Assembly: GCA_013823625.1 (NCBI GenBank)
Contig: PNMM01000001.1
Coordinates: 620,001-684,000 of the forward strand
DNA: 64,000 nt
Reading direction: 5' to 3'
Source of the DNA: Microbacterium sp.
GTDB taxonomy: Bacteria > Actinomycetota > Actinomycetes > Actinomycetales > Microbacteriaceae
Under the pieces are notes generated by a model. It saw only the letters and a program-made list of their open reading frames with translations. It ran no database searches and had not been told where the DNA came from. Shown here in pieces: positions 39,232 through 48,900 of this stretch; positions within the stretch are counted from its first letter, which is position 1, and each line of letters begins with the position of its first letter. A program made the translations under genes and the position numbers.

Positions 39232-39918
39232 ATGCCTCGTCAGATGCGTGACCCCGCCTTCAGAAAGGCACAGCACGACCAGCTCCATGAGCCACACATC
39301 GCTCCGATCACTGCGTACGTCGAGCAATTGCGGGCCGATAGTGGGCGCTGGTTGCCTTACGTCGCGCCCCTTCACGGCGGCATAAACGCAAGGCTCTTGA
39401 CCGTGCTTAGGGATCCTGGCCCCAAAGTCCATGAAGTTGGTGGATCAGGCATGCTTTGTGTCGAGAATGATGACCAGACTGCGGAATCGAAGTATTCGCT
39501 CATGCAACAGGCGGGTCTAGCGCCCTCCGACTTCACTCCGTGGAACGCCTATCCCTGGTACATCAACAGTGCGCCAACGCCCGCACAGATCGCTGAAGCC
39601 GCACCGACCCTAGTCGGTCTGATCAATCTCATGCCAGACCTCCAGGCCGTCCTCCTTCACGGGATTCACGCCGCTGACGCATGGCGAGTCGCCCTTTCCA
39701 GCCAATCCGCGCTCCGTGCGCGCAGGCTAGAAGTGTTCGAGACGTATCACCCAAGCAACCAGGCGTTGCGCACGAACGTCCCTGGCGAACGCGAGCGGCG
39801 CAAGCAGCACCGAATCGACACGTGGATCGAGGCCGGAGATTGGCTTCGGGCGGCGGATTCCGCCCGACAGGGTGCACCGGCTGTCAGAGGTCCAGGTCAC
39901 ACTGTTGCGCATGGCTAG
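39232..39918 (+). CDS. Uracil-DNA glycosylase-superfamily-like protein
   Basis: A 228-residue protein that I match to the uracil-DNA glycosylase-like family. The cues are VLRDPGPKVHEVGGSGMLCV, then ENDDQTAESKYSLMQQAG, and the WNAYPWYINSAPTPAQI segment that would form the active-site pocket. A later HGIHAADAWRVAL segment and FETYHPSNQAL take the position of the HP(S/A) motif. Similar proteins are carried in accessory and defence regions, where they may act on modified bases; their activity is largely untested. The stop overlaps the start of a small membrane protein gene. Confidence 0.78.
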   Translation: MPRQMRDPAFRKAQHDQLHEPHIAPITAYVEQLRADSGRWLPYVAPLHGGINARLLTVLRDPGPKVHEVGGSGMLCVENDDQTAESKYSLMQQAGLAPSDFTPWNAYPWYINSAPTPAQIAEAAPTLVGLINLMPDLQAVLLHGIHAADAWRVALSSQSALRARRLEVFETYHPSNQALRTNVPGERERRKQHRIDTWIEAGDWLRAADSARQGAPAVRGPGHTVAHG

Positions 39919-40426
39919 ATGGCTCGGTTCAGTCTTTGCGGCATTCCTGCTTGTGTTGATACCTCAGGGTGCCGCGGCAATGTTCGGCGACCGCATTGTC
40001 GCCCAGTTGCCTTCTGGGTCGGAGGTCGCGACTTTTTTCAACTTCTTGATCGCTTGGCAGTTGACGCCCGACGCTGCAATCTCTTACGTTGCGGCATTTT
40101 TCGGGGTGGTTATGGCTTTGGCGGTGCACTTTCGCTTGCTGTCGCGCGGTGCGTCCGTTCTGGTCGTGGTGTGCTTCAGCACAGGGGTGTGGCTCGCGTT
40201 GACGTATCGCTGGAGCAATCCGATGCCCGTCTCGACCTTCTGGGCTGATCCAGCATTATGGATCATGCTTGCAGGGCTGCTCACTCCTTTCGTGCTGTGG
40301 GGTGCGCATCGTGCTCTCGCCCCGACCCTCCAGAAGTGGCTAGATGCGCTAGCGGAGCGTTTCCTCGACGGCAGAACCCAGCTTGCAGAACCCCTTGACG
40401 AGCAGGCCGAGACGATCCGCAACTGA
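39911..40426 (+). CDS. Four-helix membrane protein coupled to the UDG-like gene
   Basis: A 171-residue protein whose ATG overlaps the end of the preceding gene by eight bases. Hydrophobic segments occur at about 5-27 (LGSVFAAFLLVLIPQGAAA), 55-80 (ISYVAAFFGVVMALAVHF), 83-101 (GASVLVVVCFSTGVWLALTY) and 115-135 (PALWIMLAGLLTPFVLWGA). A charged helical tail of about 35 residues follows. No family is recognised. Its coupling to a putative DNA-acting enzyme recalls effector/sensor pairs with membrane effectors, which is only an inference. Confidence 0.75.
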   Translation: MARWLGSVFAAFLLVLIPQGAAAMFGDRIVAQLPSGSEVATFFNFLIAWQLTPDAAISYVAAFFGVVMALAVHFRLLSRGASVLVVVCFSTGVWLALTYRWSNPMPVSTFWADPALWIMLAGLLTPFVLWGAHRALAPTLQKWLDALAERFLDGRTQLAEPLDEQAETIRN

Positions 40427-40441
40427 AAAAATGCGCGATAG

Positions 40442-41236
40442 CTACTGAGCCAATTGTTGCCTTTGCGCTGGCCAGTAGCCCTCAAGAAACTTCCGATACA
40501 TGACCTGGTTTGGAAAGACGTCGCGCACGTGTGTGCCGACAACATGCTCGAGTTCGATCGCCTCTGCACCGTTGAAGCCCCAACGCTTCTGCCCTGCATC
40601 CCGTTCCATCTGCGACGGAAACCAGTCGTCGATCCGGTACGCACCTCGCACGACCCCGAAAGCGATGCCAAGGCAGTAGAGCGCCCGAGTCCGCACTTCC
40701 GCCCCGACCTTCCAATGCCCGCGGGTGTTGTCGTAGATCTGCTTCGGGTTCATGTCGGCCCGCCACCCGCGTTGCATCTTGACCATGATCACTGGCTGCG
40801 CGATCGTTGGGCACGGCGCGGCACCGTATCGCGCCACGACGGCGGGTAGCGCCGCCAGTCCGAGACGGCCGGAGTCGTGCCCCTTGACCAGGTTCGTCAA
40901 AGAATGCCCGTCGGCCCGAAACGCGTCGATGACAGCCTGTTCGACAGCAAGCGACTCCGCCTCATTGAGCTCGGTCCGCAAGAACAACAGGTCTACCTGG
41001 TGGCCGCTCCCTTCGATCTCATTGATCGTGCGAAGCTTCGCGCGCTCGGAGCTTGGGCCCTTCCCCGCCTCGATCACGTGCGAGTTGATTCGCGCGCCCT
41101 TGCCCTTGCCCACGTAGAAAACTCGGCCGTCGCGTGGGTCGCGCAGTGCATAGACGTAGAACCGAAGCCTCTCTGCAACTTCGTGCGGAATCTGCATTGA
41201 CCGGGCAGCTTCGCCCCGCGCCGCTGAACTGACCAT
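40442..41236 (-). CDS. GIY-YIG-like nuclease domain protein (LEM-3 type)
   Basis: About 264 residues. The ATG at 41236 forms a TGATG stop/start with the upstream gene and is chosen for that reason; MQIPHEVAE at 41197 is an alternative. The N-terminal domain reads RFYVYALRDPRDGRVFYVGK then GKGARINSH, the GIY-YIG pattern of LEM-3-like nucleases, with a Glu in the later helix (LNEAESLAVEQAVID). The C-terminal half (WRADMNPKQIYDNTRGHWKV onward) is a conserved-looking basic domain likely to bind nucleic acid. It is divergent from the restriction-modification operon. Confidence 0.8.
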   Translation of the reverse strand: MVSSAARGEAARSMQIPHEVAERLRFYVYALRDPRDGRVFYVGKGKGARINSHVIEAGKGPSSERAKLRTINEIEGSGHQVDLLFLRTELNEAESLAVEQAVIDAFRADGHSLTNLVKGHDSGRLGLAALPAVVARYGAAPCPTIAQPVIMVKMQRGWRADMNPKQIYDNTRGHWKVGAEVRTRALYCLGIAFGVVRGAYRIDDWFPSQMERDAGQKRWGFNGAEAIELEHVVGTHVRDVFPNQVMYRKFLEGYWPAQRQQLAQ

Positions 41237-41508
41237 CAATTCCCGGAGAGGCCAAGATCGTGGTGGGCCCGGGCGGCGGCGAGTTCAATATGGGCGGCGA
41301 CTGCAGAGGCGAATGCTTGAACGAGCCAGCCCCCGACCAGTAGCCCCAATCCGGCACCGACGAACCCCCAGTCCGGTCCTCCCACGTCCCGGGCAAAGCC
41401 AGCGACAAAGAATGCGAGTGCCCCGAGGATGGTAAGGATCAAGTAGACGACCCCAGCTATCGAGAGCCTGTCTGCAGTCTTGATCGACTTGTCAATGTGT
41501 TGGTTCAT
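41236..41508 (-). CDS. Small membrane protein upstream of the GIY-YIG gene
   Basis: A 90-residue protein. The ATG at 41508 follows AGAGGGGTTGGAC. Two hydrophobic helices (LSIAGVVYLILTILGALAFFVAG and WGFVGAGLGLLVGGWLVQAFA) span the membrane, and the C-terminal helix is amphipathic. The stop overlaps the next start by one base (TGATG). No family is recognised. The pair reads away from hsdM, sharing a 133-base divergent control region with it. Confidence 0.75.
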   Translation of the reverse strand: MNQHIDKSIKTADRLSIAGVVYLILTILGALAFFVAGFARDVGGPDWGFVGAGLGLLVGGWLVQAFASAVAAHIELAAARAHHDLGLSGN

Positions 41509-41591
41509 GTCCAACCCCTCTACTCAATTGTGGGTGTGATGGCGGTTTGGGTAAGTGTGCCGCAATGCTCCGACTGAGAGGAGTCAGACCT

Positions 41592-41607
41592 GGTGAGTAG
41601 GCTCACC
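41592..41607. promoter_or_regulatory. Palindrome in the hsdM / small-operon divergent region
   Basis: GGTGAG-TAGG-CTCACC is a perfect 6-bp inverted repeat 35 bases upstream of hsdM. It is suitable as an operator or a promoter-proximal hairpin. No regulator gene is adjacent, so the binder is unknown. The hsdM ribosome site is ACAGGAG at 41621-41627, about 14 bases before the ATG, a longer spacing than usual. Confidence 0.4.
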
Positions 41608-41641
41608 TCAGACGTCCAATCAACAGGAGCCCTCCTCACCG

Positions 41642-43621
41642 ATGAGCCAGCAGAGCACACCAACCCCCAACCTCTCCGCGTTCATCTGGAGCATCGCAAA
41701 CCTCCTCCGCGGCACCTACAAGCAGGCTGACTACGGCAAGGTCATCCTCCCGTTCACCGTCCTGCGCAGACTCGACGCCGTCCTCGAGCCCACCAAGCAA
41801 GCAGTCCTCGACGAGGCCGCGAAGCTCGCCAACAGCCCCGCCGCCGAGCACGTGCTCCCGACGAAGGCGAAGGCCGACTTCTACAACACCAGCCGCTACA
41901 CCCTCGCGACCATTGCCAACGACCCCGCCAACGTCAAGGCCAACCTCAACGACTACATCAACGGATTCAGCGCAAACGTGCGCGACATCTTCGACCGCTA
42001 CAAGTTCGCCGAGCAGCTCGCCACCCTCGATGAGAACGACCTGCTCTACCTCGTGCTGCAGAAGTTCGCCGAGGTCGACTTGCACCCCGACCGTGTCGAC
42101 AACACGCAGATGGGCTCGATCTTCGAAGAGCTGATCCGCAAGTTCGCGGAGGCCAGCAACGAGACCGCGGGTGAGCACTTCACCCCGCGCGAGGTGGTGA
42201 GGCTGATGGTGAGCCTGCTGTTCACCGAGCATCCCGATGACGACCCCAAGAAGTCGCTCACTGTGCCCGGCGCCGTACGCACCGTCTACGACCCGACGGC
42301 CGGCACCGGCGGCATGCTGAGCGTCAGCGACGAGTACGTGCGCGAGCACTTCCCGCAAGCGAAACTCAGACTGCACGGCCAAGAGCTCAACGCCGAGTCC
42401 TTCGCCATCGCGAAAGCCGACATGGTCATCAAGGGTCAGGCGATCGGCGACATGATCTGGGGCGACACCCTCACCAACGACGGCCACATCGGCAAGACCT
42501 TCGACTTCGGAATCGCGAACCCGCCGTTCGGTGTCGAGTGGAAGAAGCAGCAAAAGCACGTCACCGACGAGCACAACCAGCGAGGCTTCGACGGCCGCTT
42601 CGGCCCCGGCCTGCCGAGGGTCTCCGACGGCTCCCTTCTCTTCCTCCTTCACCTGGTCAGCAAGATGCGCCCCAAGCGTGACGGCGGCGGCCGCGTCGGC
42701 ATCGTGCTCAACGGCAGCCCGCTCTTCACGGGCGGCGCCGGCTCCGGCGAATCGAACATCCGCAAGTACCTGTTCGAGAACGACCTGGTCGATGCGATCA
42801 TCGGCCTGCCGACCGACCTGTTCTACAACACGGGCATCGCCACCTACATCTGGATTCTCGACAACGACAAGCCCGCCAGCCGCCGCGGCCGCGTGCAGCT
42901 CATCGACGCGACCGCGCAGTGGGTGAAGATGCGCAAGTCGCTGGGCAGCAAGCGCCGCGAGATCAGCCCCGAGCAGATCGCCGACATCGTGCGCACCTAC
43001 GGCGAGAACGTCGAGAGCGAGACGAGCAAGATCTTCCGCACCACCGACTTCGGATACACCACCATCACCGTCGAGCGCCCTCTGCAACTGAACTGGGCTT
43101 TCACCGGCGAGCGTCTGTCGCTGGCCCTCGCCGCGAAGCCGCTGGCCGCGCTGAGCGACGAGGCGCGGGCATCGATCGAGCGACTCGCCGAGTCGTCACC
43201 GATCGAGCAGTCGACGGATGCTGATGCCTTCGCCCGCCGCCTCAAACAGCTGTTCGCGGGGGAGTCGGTGAAACTGACCGCGCCCCAGTTGAAGGCGTTG
43301 CTCTCCGGCCTCAGCGAGCGGGACGACACGGCCCCCGTCATCCGCGACACCAAAGGCAATCCGTTGCCTGACACCGACCTGCGCGACACCGAGAACGTGC
43401 CGTTGTCAGAAGACGTCGACGACTACACCGCCCGCGAGATCGCCCCGCACCTCGAGCGCTTCTGGGTCGACCGCAGCAAAGACAAGGTCGGATACGAGAT
43501 TCCCTTCACCCGCCACTTCTACCGGTACGTTCCACCGCGGTCGCTCGACGAGATCGACGCCGACCTCAACAAGCTCATCGCGGAGATCTCTGTCCTTCTT
43601 TCCGAAGTTGAGAAGCGATGA
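41642..43621 (+). CDS. hsdM: Type I restriction-modification DNA methyltransferase subunit
   Basis: A 659-residue N6-adenine methyltransferase. The N-terminal HsdM_N helical domain starts LSAFIWSIANLLRGTYKQAD. SAM motif I is YDPTAGTGGML (216-226) and the catalytic motif IV is NPPFG (293-297). The segment GEHFTPREVVRLMVSLL is characteristic of this type I class. About 150 extra C-terminal residues are helical and likely contact HsdS. The stop overlaps the hsdS start (ATGA). M2S alone methylates, and with HsdR it restricts. Confidence 0.97.
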   Translation: MSQQSTPTPNLSAFIWSIANLLRGTYKQADYGKVILPFTVLRRLDAVLEPTKQAVLDEAAKLANSPAAEHVLPTKAKADFYNTSRYTLATIANDPANVKANLNDYINGFSANVRDIFDRYKFAEQLATLDENDLLYLVLQKFAEVDLHPDRVDNTQMGSIFEELIRKFAEASNETAGEHFTPREVVRLMVSLLFTEHPDDDPKKSLTVPGAVRTVYDPTAGTGGMLSVSDEYVREHFPQAKLRLHGQELNAESFAIAKADMVIKGQAIGDMIWGDTLTNDGHIGKTFDFGIANPPFGVEWKKQQKHVTDEHNQRGFDGRFGPGLPRVSDGSLLFLLHLVSKMRPKRDGGGRVGIVLNGSPLFTGGAGSGESNIRKYLFENDLVDAIIGLPTDLFYNTGIATYIWILDNDKPASRRGRVQLIDATAQWVKMRKSLGSKRREISPEQIADIVRTYGENVESETSKIFRTTDFGYTTITVERPLQLNWAFTGERLSLALAAKPLAALSDEARASIERLAESSPIEQSTDADAFARRLKQLFAGESVKLTAPQLKALLSGLSERDDTAPVIRDTKGNPLPDTDLRDTENVPLSEDVDDYTAREIAPHLERFWVDRSKDKVGYEIPFTRHFYRYVPPRSLDEIDADLNKLIAEISVLLSEVEKR

Positions 43622-44910
43622 AGGTCGACTCCTGGGGTAATCAGCTCGCTAGAGACTGGCGCGTGAGCCGCCTCGCCAGGTACGCGCGAATCTTCGCGGG
43701 TGGCACGCCTGACCGCGAGAATCCCGACTATTGGACTGATGGAGATATTCCTTGGGTGAATTCTGGCTCAGTGAATCAATTCGACATCGTCGAGCCATCC
43801 GAATTGATTACGCAAGCGGCCATGGCGGGAAGTGCCGCCAGGTGGGTGCCAAGAGATGCTCTGCTGGTTGCGCTTGCTGGTCAAGGCAAGACAAAAGGCA
43901 TGGCCGCTCAGCTTCGCATTCGGGCCACCTGCAATCAGTCGATGGCTGCGATCGTTACGGACGATCGGCTTCACGCTCGGTTCTTGCTTTGGTGGTTGAC
44001 CTCGAATTACTCCAATCTTCGCAAGATGGGCGGAGGCGACCTTCGCGACGGTCTAAATCTGCAGCACATCGCCTCGATACCAGTCCCTCTGCCCGCTGTG
44101 GATGAGCAGCGGCGAATCGCGGAGTTCCTCGACCGCGAGACGGCCCAGATCGACGAGTTGATCGCCAAGCAGGAGCGGCTCATCTCCACCCTCTCCGAGC
44201 GCTCCGCGGCTTTCCGTTTCCACCTCACGACCGGAGGTCTTGAGGAACGCCCGCGATCTATAGCCAGCAGTTCACCGTGGTTCCCAGATCTGCCTGAAGA
44301 TTGGGTCATGGCACCCGTGAAGTACCACGCGAGAACCGGTGCGGGAGCGGGCTTCCCGCCCGACGCGCAAGGACTTCTTGACGAGAAGTACCCGTTCCTC
44401 AAGGTCAACGCTTTGAGCAAAGCCGACGATGATGGCGTGATTCGGTGGCAGGAGGACACAGTCTCCCTTGAGATGGCTTCCAAGCTGGGTGCCAAGATCT
44501 ATCCGGCCGGGTCCTGCATCATTGCGAAAATCGGTGCGGCACTGTTAATGGGTCGAGTGAGGCAGTTGTCGGCACCGAGTTGTGTCGACAACAACGTGAT
44601 GGCTCTCATTCCGCAAGGCTCAACGAGCCCAAGATTCCTGTACTACGCCCTGCAGAACCTGCGGCCTGACTGGCTTGTGAATCCCGGAGCCGTTCCGTCC
44701 ACAAGCGAGGGGGCTGTCGGTCGTGTGCGACTTCCCTTCCCTCCAGAAGCTGAACAGATCGCTATAGCCAAGGCCCTCGACGTGTACATGCGAAAAGTGA
44801 TGGCGACCGAGCGAAAGCTTGAAGCAGCTCTGACGGTTCTCCGCGAGCGACGCCAGGCTCTCATCAGTGCGGCCGTGACGGGGCAGATTGACGTGGGAGG
44901 AGCATCCTGA
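43618..44910 (+). CDS. hsdS: Type I restriction-modification specificity subunit
   Basis: A 430-residue protein with two target-recognition domains. TRD1 (about 1-155) has IFAGGTPDRENPDYWTDGDI and PWVNSGSVNQ. The central conserved helix region is PLPAVDEQRRIAEFLDRETA then QIDELIAKQERLI. TRD2 (about 215-370) is followed by the second conserved repeat PPEAEQIAIAKALDVYMRKV and the RRQALISAAVTGQIDV end. The TRDs determine a bipartite recognition sequence that cannot be read from the sequence. TRD1 and the second half are visibly lower in G+C than hsdM, as expected for swapped specificity cassettes. Confidence 0.96.
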   Translation: MKVDSWGNQLARDWRVSRLARYARIFAGGTPDRENPDYWTDGDIPWVNSGSVNQFDIVEPSELITQAAMAGSAARWVPRDALLVALAGQGKTKGMAAQLRIRATCNQSMAAIVTDDRLHARFLLWWLTSNYSNLRKMGGGDLRDGLNLQHIASIPVPLPAVDEQRRIAEFLDRETAQIDELIAKQERLISTLSERSAAFRFHLTTGGLEERPRSIASSSPWFPDLPEDWVMAPVKYHARTGAGAGFPPDAQGLLDEKYPFLKVNALSKADDDGVIRWQEDTVSLEMASKLGAKIYPAGSCIIAKIGAALLMGRVRQLSAPSCVDNNVMALIPQGSTSPRFLYYALQNLRPDWLVNPGAVPSTSEGAVGRVRLPFPPEAEQIAIAKALDVYMRKVMATERKLEAALTVLRERRQALISAAVTGQIDVGGAS

Positions 44911-45767
44911 TGAATGCAACGAAGCGACCGCAGACGATTCAGATCTTCTTGCCGACCGGTGACCCGAATGGGATTCGGCAGGCGGAGATCACGACGCGGT
45001 CCGTGCGGGTGTTCGACGTTCCGCGCAGCGAGCTGAAGCTGTTCACCGAGACGCCTGAGTCGTCGCAGCCCGGGCTCTACTTCTTACTGTCGGACGAGAA
45101 CGGCGACGGTGAGCCGGAGGTGTACATCGGCGAGTCAGACAGCCTGCGCGACCGGCTGAAGAACCACGACTCGAAGCGCACGTGGGATCGCGTGGTGGCG
45201 GCGGTGTCGACATCGAACAGCTGGACCAAGGTGCACGTGCAGTACATGGAGCGCCAGGCGATCTCGCTCGCGAAGGCGGCGGGTGCGCGGCAGCTGGGCA
45301 ACTCGGCGGCCGGCTACACCTCGCACGTCCCGGCGCCGCTCGTGGCTGACTGCGAGGAGTACCTGGAGACGATTCGGGTGCTGGTGTCGACGTTGGGCTT
45401 CTCGTTCATGGAGGTGCCGGCCTCGAAGGAACAAATTGCCGACGCCGAGATTCTCAGCATCTCGGGAACAGAGATGACGGCAACGGGAATCTACTCGAGT
45501 GCTGGCCTGACGGTTTTCGCTGGTTCGCAGGCTGCATTAGTTCGGAAGTCGGAGATCTATCCGCAGATCGAGGCGCGGCAGAGTCGGTTGGTCGAGGCGG
45601 GCGTGCTTGTTGAAAAGGACGGGCACTTCGTCTTCACGCAAGACCATGTATTCAAGACCCCTTCGGGCGCGGCGGACGTCATCTTCGGCCTGAACGCGAA
45701 TGGCTGGGTCAAGTGGCGCACGGCGGATGGGCGCACCCTCGACGAGTTGCTGCGAGCACCCAGCTGA
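44910..45767 (+). CDS. GIY-YIG nuclease protein with DUF4357, inside the R-M operon
   Basis: A 285-residue protein coupled to hsdS by TGATG and a GGGAGGAG ribosome site. Residues about 45-110 form a GIY-YIG-like domain (GLYFLLSDENGDGEPEVYIG then ESDSLRDRL). The last 55 residues are DUF4357-like (GAADVIFGLNANGWVKWRTA then DGRTLDELLR). Proteins of this architecture are frequent accessory genes of type I systems. Whether it adds a nuclease activity, trims modified DNA or regulates restriction is not known. Confidence 0.9.
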   Translation: MNATKRPQTIQIFLPTGDPNGIRQAEITTRSVRVFDVPRSELKLFTETPESSQPGLYFLLSDENGDGEPEVYIGESDSLRDRLKNHDSKRTWDRVVAAVSTSNSWTKVHVQYMERQAISLAKAAGARQLGNSAAGYTSHVPAPLVADCEEYLETIRVLVSTLGFSFMEVPASKEQIADAEILSISGTEMTATGIYSSAGLTVFAGSQAALVRKSEIYPQIEARQSRLVEAGVLVEKDGHFVFTQDHVFKTPSGAADVIFGLNANGWVKWRTADGRTLDELLRAPS

Positions 45768-45966
45768 CTTGTCCTGCGACTCGTTGAGTCGCGGCATGAG
45801 CATCTCTGAAATGGGTTAGCTGCCAGACAACTCTTGAATGGCGCTATTTGCGGCGGGATCCGGTCGGTGAAGTTTCACGATGTCTACCGTGAGTGTCGCT
45901 CGTTCTCGCTACGCTCGCTAGGGAGGTGCAATGCCGCGGCCGGTGCGGCGACACTGAAGGAGCAAC

Positions 45967-48900
45967 GTGGCGATTCACAACGAGAACCCGTTCGAGCGGG
46001 AGATCTGCGAGCACCTCGCTGCGAACGGGTGGCTGTATTCGCCGACCGACCACGAACCCGACGCCGTCTACGACCGCAAGCGGGCTCTGGTTCCTGACGA
46101 TGTGTTTGCGTGGCTTGAAGCCACGCAGCCCGACATGCTCTCCAAGGCCGTGAAGCCCGCGACCGCCGAGCGTGACCGCGAGGCACTGCTCGACCGGCTC
46201 GTGAAGTCGCTCGACGCGCCATTCGAAGCCTCCGGTGGGCAACAAGGCGGAACCCTGGCTGTGCTGCGCCGGGGCTTCACGAGCGTGCCAAACACCTTCC
46301 AGATGGCACAGTTCAAGCCCGCCGACGACCTCAACGCCACGACGAACGCGGCCTACGCCGCAATGCGCTTGCGCGTGATGCGGCAGGTTCACTATTCAGA
46401 GAAGAACCAGAAGTCGATTGACCTCGTGCTGTTCGTCAATGGGTTGCCCGTTGCCACGATCGAGCTCAAGACTGACTTCACGCAGAGCGTGCAACACGCG
46501 ATCGAGCAATACAAGAGCGACCGTGACCCGAAGGGCGAGCCGCTGCTCGGGTTCGGGCGGCGCGCGTTGGTGCACTTTGCGGTCTCGAACCGCGAGGTTC
46601 ACATGGCGACGAAGCTTGAGGGAGCATCCACTCGCTTCTTGCCCTTCAACCAGGGCAACGACGGGCGCGCCGGCAACCCGCTCAACCCCGACGGATCGTC
46701 GACGTCGTACCTGTGGGAGCGCGTGCTGCAGCGGGATGCGTGGCTCAACATCATCGGGCGCTTCATGCACCTGCAGGTGTCGAAGGTTATCGACCCTGTC
46801 ACGGGCTCGGTGGACAAGCGTGAGAACCTGCTGTTCCCGCGCTACCACCAGTGGGAATCGGTGACGCAGCTCATCGAGGCCGCGCGCACCGAGGGACCGG
46901 GGCACAAGTACCTCATTCAGCACTCGGCCGGTTCGGGCAAGACCAATTCGATCGCCTGGACGGCGCATCAGCTCTCGACACTGCATCGACCCGACGGGTC
47001 GAAGGCGTTCGGCTCGGTGATCGTTGTGACAGACCGCACCGTGCTTGACACCCAGCTGCAAGACGCGATCAAGCAGATCGATGCGAAGAGCGGCGTGGTC
47101 GTGGCGATCGATGGCGCGGCATCGGGCTCGAAGTCAGAGAAGCTTGCGGTTGCATTGCAGGCGAAGGCGCCGATCATCGTCGTCACGATTCAGACGTTTG
47201 GCTTCGTCGCCGAGAAGCTCGGCGCACTGCCCGACATGTCGTTCGCGATCATCGCCGACGAGGCGCACTCGTCACAGACCGGCACGACGGCGAACAAGGT
47301 CAAGCAGGTGCTGTCGCCCGACGACGCTGCCGATCTCGACGACGGGGGAGAGGTCTCGATCGAGAGCCTGCTCGCCCTGCAGATGGAAGCCCGCGCCAAC
47401 GCGACCAACATCTCGTACTTCGCCTACACAGCCACGCCGAAGGCGAAGACGCTCGAGCTTTTCGGCCGCAAGAACGCCGACGGGCTGCCGGCGCCCTTCC
47501 ACCTCTACACGATGCAGCAGGCCATCGAAGAGCGCTTCATTCTTGACGTGCTGCAGAACTACACCCCGTACAAGGTCGCGTTCAAGCTCGCGCACGAGGG
47601 TCAGGAGTACGACGCGGATGCCCCGCTCGTCGATCGCTCGGCCGCGGTCAAGCAGCTCATGAACTGGGTGAAGCTGCACGAGTTCAACATCAGCCAAAAG
47701 GTGCGCATCATCGTTGAGCACTACCGCTCGAACGTCGCCTGGCGACTTGACGGCAAGGCGAAGGCGATGGTCGTCACCGGATCGCGCAAAGAGGCCGTGC
47801 GCTACAAGCTCGCCTTCGATGCCTACGTGACTGAGATGGGCTACACCGACGTGCGCGCGCTCGTGGCGTTCAGCGGCGAGGTCGACGACCCCGAGTCGGG
47901 GCCCGAGCGCTTCACCGAAACGACGATGAACCCACGGCTCAAGGGCCGCTCTCTCGCGAAGGCGTTCGAGACCGACGAGTTTCAGGTCATGCTCGTCGCC
48001 AATAAGTTTCAGACCGGGTTCGACCAGCCTCTTCTCGTCGCGATGTACGTCGACAAGAAGCTGTCGGGTGTCACCGCAGTGCAGACCCTGTCGCGACTCA
48101 ACCGCATCGCGACGGGCAAAGACTTCACGTGTGTGCTCGACTTCGTCAACGACCCCGAAGTCATTCGCGAATCGTTCGAGCCTTACTTCCGCGATGCTCG
48201 CTTGAGTGACGTGAGCGACCCCAACTTTGTCGTCGACCTGCGCGGAAAGCTCGACGCATATGGCATCTGGGAGTGGCACGAGGTCGAAGCAGCCACCCGC
48301 GCGCAGCTGGAGTCGACGAAGACGGGCAAGGGCAACAACGCTTACTTCTCGGCTATCGAGCCGGGGCGTAGTCGGTTCGTCACTCGGCTCACCACCGCAC
48401 TTGCTGATCACGACGCTGCAGAGGCCGAGAAGCTCTACCTCTTCCGCTCAGACCTCACGTCGTTCGTCAATGCCTACGACTTTCTGTCGCAGGTCATCAA
48501 CTTCGAAAACACCGACCTCGAGAAGCTCAGCATCTACGCGCGAGGCCTCGCTCGCCTCATCCGTGAGGAAAACCTGCGCGTACCGATCGACCTTTCTGGA
48601 GTCGAGCTCGTCAGTTACTCCATCAAGAAGCTTCCGGATGCTGACCTCGGCCTCGACGGAGGCGCCGAGATCGACCCGCCCGCCACCGGCACAAAGCCTC
48701 CCCGCGACCCCGAACTCGTGCGGCTCGAGGAGGCAGTGGAGCAACTGAACCAGCTCTTCGACTCGCCCGACCTCACGGCTGCCGACATGGTGGGCGTAAT
48801 CACCCACGTGAAGGGCAAGGTCGCCGAGAACGAGAAGATTCAGGTTCAGCGCGTTGCCAACTCTGAGAAGCAGTTCCTCGCCAGTCCCGACCTTGCCACG

